Below are positions 1-10,740 of a stretch of DNA of 64,000 bases, piece after piece. The DNA is taken from assembly GCA_016235745.1 (NCBI GenBank), contig JACRJA010000017.1, positions 86,628 to 150,627 on the forward strand, written 5' to 3'. How positions within the stretch are numbered: position 1 is the first letter of the stretch; each line of letters begins with the position of its first letter. Under the pieces are notes generated by a model. The model was not told the origin of the DNA, searched no databases, and worked only from the letters and a program-made list of their open reading frames with translations. The position numbers and the translations under genes are program-made. This DNA comes from Rhodocyclales bacterium (GTDB lineage Bacteria; Pseudomonadota; Gammaproteobacteria; Burkholderiales; Rhodocyclaceae).

Positions 1-883
1 GATGGTCGGCCATCTTGGGCACCAGCGAGTAGCTGGCGTAGTCGGGATAGCCGAGAAGCAGCGCTTCTTCGCCGCGCAGCGCCAGGATGCGCTCGATGAG
101 CGGGCCGTTGTCGCGCTCGGGCGGGCCGAATTCGGACGCGCGCGTGGCGTGCGCCCGGTACAGGCGCTCGCGCAGGCGGCGATCGTCGGCGTACTGCATC
201 ACCGGCAGGTAGAAGGGCATCTGCAGGGTGAAGCACCAGCCGGGTCGGCCCTGCGCCTGCGCCGCCGCGCGCGCCATGGCGCGCACTTCCTCGGGAATGC
301 CAGACAGTTGCGCCTCGTCTTCGATCCATTCCTGGTAGGCGTTGGTGGCATCGAGCAGGTTTTCCGAGAACTTGGCCGCGAGCGCCGAGAGTTCCTGCTG
401 GATGTCGCGGTGGCGGGGTTTCTTCTCGGGGGGCAGTTCCGCGCCGGCGAGGCGATGGTCGCGCAGGTCGAGCTCGATCACGCGGCGCCGTTCGGGCGCG
501 AGGCGGGCGAACTCTGGGCTTTGCGCAAGCGCCTGCAGCTTGCGGTAGAGCGCCTCGTCCTGTCCCAGCTCGCTCCAGAAGCGCGTGACCTCGGGCAGCA
601 TCCTGTTGTAGGCCTCGCGCCAGGCGGGAGTGTCCATCACGCTGTGCAGGTGTCCGATCACGCCCCAGGCGTCGGAGAGCCGTTCGAGCGCGCGCTCGAG
701 CGGCGCGACGAATTCATCCCAGGTGGGCGGCGTGCGCTCGTCTACGGCGTGCGCGAGCGCGGCGCGGGCTCGCGCGATGAGCTCGGAGATGAGCGGTTCG
801 ACGTCTTCCGGGCGCAGCCGGTCGAACGGGGGGAGCTGAAAGGAGTGCAGCAAGGGGTGTTCTTGAAACGAAGGGGTGTTCAT
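1..883 (-). CDS. prlC: Oligopeptidase A (M3 metallopeptidase), N-terminal part; runs off the window
   Basis: The minus-strand frame opens at an ATG at 881-883 and stays open to the window edge, giving about 294 residues of the N-terminal half. It begins MNTPSFQEHPLLHSFQLPPF and contains stretches typical of PrlC/OpdA, such as LPPEKKPRHRDIQQELSAL. The family is a cytoplasmic zinc oligopeptidase of about 680 residues that degrades peptides and cleaved signal peptides. The zinc-binding HEFGH motif lies in the missing C-terminal half. A GAGGA ribosome-binding site lies 4-5 bases upstream of the ATG. The MFS gene ends 20 bases upstream in the same direction, so the two may be co-transcribed. The family call is firm; the truncation is only the window edge. 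Confidence 0.85.
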   Translation of the reverse strand, partial: MNTPSFQEHPLLHSFQLPPFDRLRPEDVEPLISELIARARAALAHAVDERTPPTWDEFVAPLERALERLSDAWGVIGHLHSVMDTPAWREAYNRMLPEVTRFWSELGQDEALYRKLQALAQSPEFARLAPERRRVIELDLRDHRLAGAELPPEKKPRHRDIQQELSALAAKFSENLLDATNAYQEWIEDEAQLSGIPEEVRAMARAAAQAQGRPGWCFTLQMPFYLPVMQYADDRRLRERLYRAHATRASEFGPPERDNGPLIERILALRGEEALLLGYPDYASYSLVPKMADH

Positions 884-903
884 CTCGTCCTCTAGGTTCT
901 TCT

Positions 904-2154
904 TCAGATGCCATTGTGCCACTGGTTGCGGGCGCGCGTTTCACGCACGAGACAGGCGCCGAGGAAACCGAGGGCCGCGGCGGCGGCCAGGCAGGCGATC
1001 GCCGCGGTGAAATGCTCGGGCGCGTAGATGCGCACGCCGTCGACCACCGAGCCGTTCCAGGCATGGTCGATGAGCGCGCCGGCGAACGGTTGCAGGAGGG
1101 CGCCGCCGAGGAAGCCTCCCATGTTGGTGAGCGCCGTGCTCATGCCCGAGAGCGCCGGCGGGTTGACCTCCTTGGCGCAGGCCCAGGTGAGCGAGAAGGA
1201 GGAAGTGGCAAGGCCCATCAGGGCAAAGAGGGGGAACGTGAGGCGTTCGGGCAGAGGACCGGCGAAGAGGCACACGCCCCAGCAGGCGAGGTAGACGGTG
1301 GCGGCGGGAAGCAGCACCGCTTTGCGCCGCGCGAGCCGGTCGGAGAGGGCCCCAATGGCCAGGCAGCCGAGGGCAAAGGCGAGAAAGTAGAGCGAGAGAT
1401 GGTGCGAAGCCTGCAGTTTCGTCAGCCCGTGCACGCTCATGAGGTAGGGGGTCGCCCACAGGCCGGCGAAGGCGAAGAAGCTGCCGGCGATGCCGAAGTT
1501 GGCGAGCACGGCGGGCCAGGTGGCGCGGTTGCGCAGGATGGTAGCCAGCCCCCCGAGGATCACGGTGCGGTCGAAGCGCTTGAGCGTGTCGGGGCGCTCC
1601 GGTTCGATGAAGCGCCAGCACAGCACGGCGATGGCGAGCGAGGCCAGTGCCGTGGCCACGAACACGCCGCGCCAGCCCGTGAGTTGCGCCAGCGCCGTGA
1701 GCGGCGTGCCGGCGAGCACCGCCCCGAGGTTGCCGACGAACATGCCCAGGCCCACGAGGGAGGCGAAGCGGCGTTCGTCGTACCACAGGGCGAAGAGTTT
1801 GAGCATGGCGATGAAGGTGACCGACACGCCCAGGCCGGTGAGGGTGCGCCCGGCGAGCGCCACGTCGAGCGAAGGGGCGAGCGCGAAGAGCAGGCTTCCC
1901 GCGGCGGCGATGAACCCGCCCGCCACGATGATGCGCCGCGGCCCTACGGTATCGGCCAGGATGCCGGTGGGCAGCTGCATCAGAGTGTAGACGTAGAAAT
2001 AGGTGGCGGCGAGGGTGCCGAGCGAGGCGGCGCTGGTGTGGAAAGCCGCGGCGAGCTCGGTGGCGATGCCGGCCGGGGCGAAGCGGTGGAAAAAGGACAG
2101 GACGTAGGCGGCGATGATGACGACGAGCGCCGTGGTGCGGCGGTTGTTGATCAT
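904..2154 (-). CDS. Major facilitator superfamily transporter, 12-TM, substrate unknown
   Basis: The 416-residue hydrophobic protein has about 12 membrane segments. The motif between TM2 and TM3, GILADTVGPRRIIVAGG, is the MFS signature, and a second such loop, GALSDRLARRKAVLLP, opens the C-terminal half. It belongs to the metabolite:H+ symporter-like or nitrate/sugar-phosphate-like MFS members, but nothing in the sequence fixes the substrate. The start at MINNRRTT is chosen because AAGAGGAG lies 7 bases upstream of that ATG; an in-frame upstream extension would run into the repeat at 2173-2315. The gene lies between purC and prlC, all on the minus strand. Confidence 0.8.
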   Translation of the reverse strand: MINNRRTTALVVIIAAYVLSFFHRFAPAGIATELAAAFHTSAASLGTLAATYFYVYTLMQLPTGILADTVGPRRIIVAGGFIAAAGSLLFALAPSLDVALAGRTLTGLGVSVTFIAMLKLFALWYDERRFASLVGLGMFVGNLGAVLAGTPLTALAQLTGWRGVFVATALASLAIAVLCWRFIEPERPDTLKRFDRTVILGGLATILRNRATWPAVLANFGIAGSFFAFAGLWATPYLMSVHGLTKLQASHHLSLYFLAFALGCLAIGALSDRLARRKAVLLPAATVYLACWGVCLFAGPLPERLTFPLFALMGLATSSFSLTWACAKEVNPPALSGMSTALTNMGGFLGGALLQPFAGALIDHAWNGSVVDGVRIYAPEHFTAAIACLAAAAALGFLGACLVRETRARNQWHNGI

Positions 2155-2172
2155 GGGGAGTCTCCTCTTTTT

Positions 2173-2315
2173 GGGTGCCGCGAACACCCTGCTGTGCGGC
2201 TGCATGGCGGCGCTGCGCAGAGCTCGGAGGTTCGCCTATCTTCGTGATAGGTCTCGCCTGCTGCGCTCCGGGCGCCTTGCCCTGCAGCCGCTCGCGACGG
2301 TCGTTCGCGGCGCCC
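2173..2315. repeat. 143-bp palindromic MITE-like element, copy A
   Basis: The element has terminal inverted repeats: the left end reads GGGTGCCGCGAACACCC and the right end, reverse-complemented, reads GGGCGCCGCGAACGACC. The two halves are imperfectly complementary through the whole length (shared GCGCC, TGCAGCCGC and terminal blocks). The centre is a small hairpin, CCTATC-TTCGT-GATAGG, at 2235-2251. Copy B at 36379-36520 is about 80% identical in inverted orientation and almost the same length. TTTT flanks both ends, a possible short target duplication. It lies just upstream of the MFS gene. No transposase is encoded, as expected of a MITE or a large REP-like hairpin. Confidence 0.8.
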
Positions 2316-2374
2316 TTTTGTTTTCGGGGTTGCGGCGAAGGGGCCATCGGCGGAATTGCTGCCTCGAGGATGCG

Positions 2375-3295
2375 TTATTCCGGCAGCGATCGCCCAACCA
2401 GCCGCCGATACGCCTCGCGATACTTCTCGGCGGTCTTCCGGATGACTTCTTCGGGCAGCCGCGGGCCGGGGGCGGTCTTGTCCCAGGCGAGCGTTTCGAG
2501 ATAGTCGCGCACGTACTGCTTGTCGAAGGAAGGCGGGTTGGCGCCGGGCTGCCAGGCGTCGGCCGGCCAAAACCGGGAGGAATCGGGGGTGAGCACCTCG
2601 TCGATGAGGTGCAGCACGCCGGCCGCGTCGATGCCGAACTCGAACTTGGTGTCGGCGATGAGGATGCCGCGCTCGGCAGCATAGTCGCGCGCCCGGCGGT
2701 AGAGTTCGAGCGCCGCGGTCCTGGCCTGGCGCGCCAGGGCGGCGCCGTCGTGCGGCGCGAGCTTCGCGGCGCACAGCGCCTCGGCCTGCTCGAAGGAGAT
2801 GTTCTCGTCGTGCTCGCCCGCCTCGGCCTTGGTGGCCGGGGTGAAGATCGGCTCGGGCAGCCGCTCGGCAAGCCGCAGCCCCGGCGGCAGCGCGATGCCG
2901 CACACGCTGCCTTGCTGCTGATATTCCTTCCAGCCGGAACCGATGAGATAGCCGCGCACCACCGCTTCGATGGGCAGCGGCGTCATGCGCTTGACCACCA
3001 TGGCCCGCCCGGCGACCTGGTCCCGCTCTGCGGGCGAGACGACGCTGGCCGGATCGATCCCGCTGCGGTGATCCGGCACGATGCCAGCGAGCCGCTCGAG
3101 CCAGAATTCGGTGATCGCCGTGAGCACCTGGCCCTTGCCCGGAATGGGGTCGGGCAGCACGACGTCGAAGGCGGAGAGCCGGTCGGTGGCTATCACGAGG
3201 AGCTTGTCCTCGCCCACTGCGTAGAGGTCGCGAACCTTGCCGCGTCCGATGAGCGGCAAACTGGTGATGTGCGTCTCGAAGATCGCCTCGGCCAT
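2375..3295 (-). CDS. purC: Phosphoribosylaminoimidazole-succinocarboxamide (SAICAR) synthase
   Basis: The 306-residue enzyme ligates aspartate to CAIR using ATP, the eighth step of de novo purine synthesis. The N-terminus [19 protein letters not shown] carries the SAICAR synthetase nucleotide-binding loop. The conserved [14 protein letters not shown] segment and IADTKFEFG (substrate and metal site) are present. The length matches the longer family form (about 295-310 residues, as in yeast Ade1 and many betaproteobacteria) rather than the 237-residue E. coli form. The start at [17 protein letters not shown] is typical of the family. An AAAGGA Shine-Dalgarno lies a few bases upstream. It marks the core-genome side of the accessory island that follows. 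Confidence 0.95.
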   Translation of the reverse strand: MAEAIFETHITSLPLIGRGKVRDLYAVGEDKLLVIATDRLSAFDVVLPDPIPGKGQVLTAITEFWLERLAGIVPDHRSGIDPASVVSPAERDQVAGRAMVVKRMTPLPIEAVVRGYLIGSGWKEYQQQGSVCGIALPPGLRLAERLPEPIFTPATKAEAGEHDENISFEQAEALCAAKLAPHDGAALARQARTAALELYRRARDYAAERGILIADTKFEFGIDAAGVLHLIDEVLTPDSSRFWPADAWQPGANPPSFDKQYVRDYLETLAWDKTAPGPRLPEEVIRKTAEKYREAYRRLVGRSLPE

Positions 3296-3339
3296 GGGTC
3301 CTTTCCTGGCATTTTGGAAGAGGAATTATCGCACGGGCG

Positions 3340-3570
3340 CTAGCCCTCGTGCTCCACCACGCGATGGACCCGGCGCACGCCTTCCTGACGCCGCGCCACG
3401 GCGGCGCAGGTGTTCATGGCCGGGGCGAAGCGCCGTTCCATGCAGCCCTGCAGGGTGGAATAGCCGGAAAGCCGAATCTCGCGCAGCTCGCCGATGCGCT
3501 GACGCACGAGCGATGCATAGGCGTTGGCGGCGATGGAGTGTTCGATGAAGTAGGGGCGAAGCTTCCTCAC
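3340..3570 (-). pseudogene. Internal fragment of a DUF3422 gene
   Basis: After the HNH stop codon a 76-codon frame continues to a TAG at 3340-3342. Its text, including ANAYASLVRQRIGELREIRL and MERRFAPAMNTCAAVARRQ, matches from memory the conserved (Y)xxLVxxRxxELREERxxG and MERRLAPAMxTCxxVAxRQ blocks of DUF3422 proteins. These are inner-membrane-associated proteins of about 420 residues common in Proteobacteria. The N-terminal half and the C-terminal membrane part are both missing. It is either a relic cut by arrival of the neighbouring island or a very short expressed remnant. The possible GTG at 3568-3570 overlaps the HNH stop. The identification rests on recall of the family consensus. Confidence 0.5.
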
Positions 3571-4313
3571 TCGGCAAGGAAGACGTGCGCCGCGTGCCAG
3601 GCGAGGAAGGGCGCATGCGCTTCGGTCAGGCCGTGCACGCGGCGGGGTGCGGTGAGGCCCAGAATGGCGAGCGCGGCGGGCGACAGGCGGCGCGAGGCTT
3701 CGACCCGGCCGTCGGGCTGCACCGTGATGAGGCCCTGGTCGTAGGCCGCGTCCAGATGCGCGGCCAGCAGCAGGCCGTTGTGCACGTCGAGCCGCTCGGC
3801 GTCGCTCGCATCCTTCCACGGCTTGGCGTGGCTGGCGCGCAAAAGCTGCGGCACGTCGAGGCCGGTGATCGCGCAGCGCCCGCCCCAGTACTCGAACAGC
3901 CCCTGGCGAAACAGCGCCTGGCCGCGGCGCTGACGCACCAGCGCTTCGGCCTCGGTGACGTCGATGCGGGCCGTGGCGGCCCGGTAATCGTCGAGCAGCG
4001 CATGGGGCAAGGTGCGCTCCAGCACCCGCGCCCGGTGCAGCAGCGTCAGCAGGTCGTTGGCTGAAGCGAGCTCGCGCGCGCCCTGCGCCCCGCCGGGCAG
4101 GGCACCGTTCCAGGGCATGCCGAGCGTAATCTCGGTCAGCACGTCGCGGCGCGACAATGCGGCGATCATTGTTTCGTCTTGGGCGCGCAACCACAGCTTG
4201 AGATTGCGGCCCGGAATGGCGAACGCCAGCCAGCCGTCGGCCTCACCCAGTTCGACGACGAAACCGGCGTCGTGGGCGAGCTTGGCGAGCAGGATCGGCG
4301 AGAGCGCGCTCAT
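3567..4313 (-). CDS. HNH endonuclease domain protein
   Basis: The 248-residue protein has an unassigned N-terminal half (residues 1-135) and a C-terminal HNH nuclease domain (about 145-200). The domain reads CAITG (147-151), SHAKPW (161-166; H162), HNG (178-180) and AAHLDAAYD (185-192; H186). This is the McrA/restriction-associated HNH type, which usually cuts DNA. Its ATG at 4311-4313 overlaps the stop of the RNA ligase gene (ATGA), so the two are probably translationally coupled. It is the last intact gene of the accessory island. It could be a nuclease effector of a defence system or the nuclease half of a two-gene repair/restriction cassette with the ligase; no partner evidence beyond adjacency. 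Confidence 0.75.
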   Translation of the reverse strand: MSALSPILLAKLAHDAGFVVELGEADGWLAFAIPGRNLKLWLRAQDETMIAALSRRDVLTEITLGMPWNGALPGGAQGARELASANDLLTLLHRARVLERTLPHALLDDYRAATARIDVTEAEALVRQRRGQALFRQGLFEYWGGRCAITGLDVPQLLRASHAKPWKDASDAERLDVHNGLLLAAHLDAAYDQGLITVQPDGRVEASRRLSPAALAILGLTAPRRVHGLTEAHAPFLAWHAAHVFLAE

Positions 4314-4999
4314 GCCGGATGCGCCGCCAGCCGGTTGTGCGCCGGCGCGCGGCGCCGCCAGTGGGCGTCGATCGCCTGCACGAAGTCGGCGCACACCAGC
4401 TTGGCCCGCGCCGCGCACCAGTCACCGGCGTCGCGGCGCAGCACGAAACCCTCGACGTGCGGCGCACCGAAAGCCGACGGGGTGCGATCGAGCAGGCGTT
4501 TGAGCGCATCCAGCGTCATCCGTCCCCGCGCGACTTCGGGCACCGCAGGGATGCCAATTCGTTGCAGCAGCGCGTTGCGCCGCGCCACGCTCCAGAAGCG
4601 CCCGCTGGCGCGGTCATAGACATCGAAGCCGATGAACCAGTCCGGCAGCGCCGTGTAGGGAATGCTGTGGGTGAAGGCGCACCATTCGCCGAATAGGATG
4701 AGATCGGGCGTGAGCGCCTCGCGCAGCCCGGCCTCATGCTGCGCCAGCCAGGCCGGCAGCCGGGCGAACTGGCCGACATGGGGCTCGTACAGGTACTGGC
4801 CGCGGTTCTGGGCGCGCAGCCTGCCATCCGGAGCCAGCGACAGCCCCAGGTTGGCGCCGTCGAGCTTTTCTTCTACCACTACTTCACCCGCCAGCAGCGC
4901 CTGAACCTCGGCGGGCGCAAGCACCTTGTCGTCACGCGGCGCGCCCGGGCCGAGCCAGGCCAGGTGCGGCGTGTGGGGGAAGCGGAAAAAGTCAGTCAT
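4310..4999 (-). CDS. RNA ligase family protein (Rnl2-like nucleotidyltransferase)
   Basis: The 229-residue protein has the covalent nucleotidyltransferase motif EEKLDGAN, with K45 the expected AMP-accepting lysine. It also has GEWCAFTHSIPY (a motif III-like block), EGFVLRR (motif IV) and AKLVCADF (motif V with its lysine). These are the five signatures of ATP-dependent RNA ligases of the T4 Rnl2/editing-ligase type. The protein is shorter than T4 Rnl2 (334), so the C-terminal helical domain is reduced. The ATG at 4997-4999 is preferred; a GTG at 5006-5008 directly after the PIN stop is an alternative. The gene sits between the PIN nuclease and HNH genes with almost no spacing. RNA sealing next to a predicted ribonuclease suggests repair or control of RNA cleavage, an inference. 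Confidence 0.8.
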   Translation of the reverse strand: MTDFFRFPHTPHLAWLGPGAPRDDKVLAPAEVQALLAGEVVVEEKLDGANLGLSLAPDGRLRAQNRGQYLYEPHVGQFARLPAWLAQHEAGLREALTPDLILFGEWCAFTHSIPYTALPDWFIGFDVYDRASGRFWSVARRNALLQRIGIPAVPEVARGRMTLDALKRLLDRTPSAFGAPHVEGFVLRRDAGDWCAARAKLVCADFVQAIDAHWRRRAPAHNRLAAHPA

Positions 5000-5008
5000 C
5001 ACGTCCAC

Positions 5009-5536
5009 TCAGCGATGCTGTTTTTCGGCATGTTTCTGCCGTGACCATGCCTCGATGATCGGCTCCAATTGCACCTGATGCTCGGCCAAGGCGTCCTCCC
5101 AATCGTGCCAATCGGTGTCGCCGGCAAAAGCGATGCAGCCTTCGCCAAACATCGCCTGCGCAGCCAAGGCCGCCGCTACCATTTTTCGGTCTTCCAGGTC
5201 ATGAATGACAGGTGCAAGGGTTGGCGGCAGAACGCCGTATCCCTGCTCGTCGTACTCGACATCCACGTGGTCCACTGCCGCCGTACTCCATTTGTGCATG
5301 ACCACCTGGATGCCGTAGTCGTTGAAGCCCAGCTTCTTGCAGTATTCTTCATAGATACCCCCCGTCCGGTCCAACACCATCCGCGACGCGCTTTGTTCGA
5401 ACTCGAACAGCCACTTCCAGACCATTTCGCGTAACTCAGGCGCTGCCGGGGTCGCGTCGATATCCTTGGGATGCGTGGGATCGGCCGCGCTGGCGGCGAT
5501 CAGCACATTGGTATCCACCACGTAACGAGTTTTCAT
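5009..5536 (-). CDS. PIN-like domain nuclease
   Basis: The 175-residue protein starts MKTRYVVDTNVLIAAS, the beta-1 strand of a PIN domain with D8. Further acidic positions fit the four-acid metal site: YEEY in the middle, HDLEDRKMVAAAL, and AGDTDWHDW near the C-terminus. PIN domains are usually Mg2+-dependent RNases, often toxins. The ATG overlaps the stop of the AAA ATPase gene (ATGA at 5533-5536), indicating coupled translation and a joint function. It is larger than VapC toxins (about 130 residues), and no VapB-like antitoxin is adjacent. I read it as the candidate effector of the upstream ATPase; this is inferred from coupling. Confidence 0.75.
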   Translation of the reverse strand: MKTRYVVDTNVLIAASAADPTHPKDIDATPAAPELREMVWKWLFEFEQSASRMVLDRTGGIYEEYCKKLGFNDYGIQVVMHKWSTAAVDHVDVEYDEQGYGVLPPTLAPVIHDLEDRKMVAAALAAQAMFGEGCIAFAGDTDWHDWEDALAEHQVQLEPIIEAWSRQKHAEKQHR

Positions 5537-6818
5537 GATGTGATTTTTTTCTGGCGTTCGAACATCAGGCGCGCCTGCTCGCGCGTCTCGCCCAGGGCGT
5601 CGCCGAAGAACCCGTCCGGCCAATTGCTTACCCGGCCGAACTCATCGATCTGCAGCGTCCGCAGCTTTGCCGCCTTACCTTCGCGCTCGACGAAATACAG
5701 CGCCACATCATCGGTTGTCACCGTTTGTTTTGCGATCAGAGTTTGCATACGCCGGAATAAATGTTCCGAGTGCGTCTCTACGATGAACTGAACCTCGCGC
5801 AGGCGACTAACCTCAACGAACAATTCGGCGAGTACCGATTGGGCCAGTGGATGCAGGTGAATCTCGGGTTCTTCCAGGATAATCGTGCTGCCCTTGGGCG
5901 CAAAGTAGGCCACCACCAGCACCGGTAGCACCTGCGACACGCCAATGCCCACGTCGCGCAGATTGCAGGCCACCCCATCACGGTGGATCACCAGCTCATA
6001 GCGGTTGGATCGCCCCTGCTGGCGCACCTCCAGCCTTTCGGCCACCTTCATGCGCTCGAGCCATTTGGAGACACCCTCCACCACGACGTTCTGTTCCTCG
6101 CCCTTGAGCAACGCACTGGCCAGCAGCGCATCGATTGCGGCACGGCCGTCGCTGCCCACGTCACCGGGCTTGGTCTTGTTCCACGGATAGTCGCGTTCCG
6201 GCTTGCGGCGCAGTGGCCCCAGATAGCTAATGCCTTCCAACTCGCGGCGGATGGCGAGGCTCAAGTCCTCGGCCAATGGTCCGTCCTTATCCAATTTTGC
6301 GATCACATCGGCAGAAAAGGCAATGGAGCGCTCGGGCGCGTAATCCCGGCCCTTCACGCGCGGCTGCGATTCATCGTCCACAAAGATGGAAAACGCACCC
6401 TTTTCACGGCGCACGGCCCGAAAGCGTCGTGAACCGGTCCGCAGTTCCAGGGTCTGCACAGCCACACTGCCGGACGAGGTCTGGCCGTAGCTGCACTCGA
6501 ATTTGCCCTCTTTGATGGGCGCGGAGCCAGCGCGCTGAAAGTCGAAAGCAATCGTGAATTGTCGAGGCGAGTCGGTTGATTGATTCAGCACGTCGTCGAA
6601 GCTGCCGAAGTTGAACAGGTCGTTGACCTCATCCCCGCCCAGATTCAGGTGCACCGTGCGATCAGGCGACTGCACAGTCTGCTTGAGCAACAGCAGGCTC
6701 TGGATCAAAGAGGATTTGCCCGATGAATTGGTGCCCAGCAGCATGGTCACCGGCTTGAGCGTCAGGTCGCCAGTATCGCGCCAAGCTTTGAAATTGACGA
6801 GTCGTAGTCGAGTAAACA

Positions 6819-6819
<1 letters not shown>
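5533..6819 (-). CDS. AAA family ATPase with C-terminal DUF3696 (SMC/OLD-like)
   Basis: The 428-residue ABC/SMC-type ATPase begins MFTRLRLVNFKAWRD. It has Walker A GTNSSGKSS (29-37), a signature-like GIGVSQ (291-296), Walker B TIILEEPEIHLHP (312-324) and an H-loop ETHSEH (348-353). The C-terminal FGRVSNWPDGFFGD (394-407) marks DUF3696. Such ATPases act with nuclease partners in several phage-defence systems. The Walker B carries a double glutamate. Its start overlaps the methyltransferase stop by one base (TGATG), and its stop overlaps the PIN start. It links the large upstream modification/helicase genes to the small nuclease genes in one probable transcript. Confidence 0.85.
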
Positions 6820-10739
<3,920 letters not shown>

Positions 10740-10740
10740 C

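Noticed and set aside
916..2247. Long open frame on the plus strand opposite the MFS gene
   Set aside because: Composition is that of an antisense shadow in GC-rich DNA (Gly/Arg/Glu-rich, no domain), and the minus-strand MFS frame has clear motifs. The same applies to the long antisense frames opposite the helicases, aceE, lpdA and lon.
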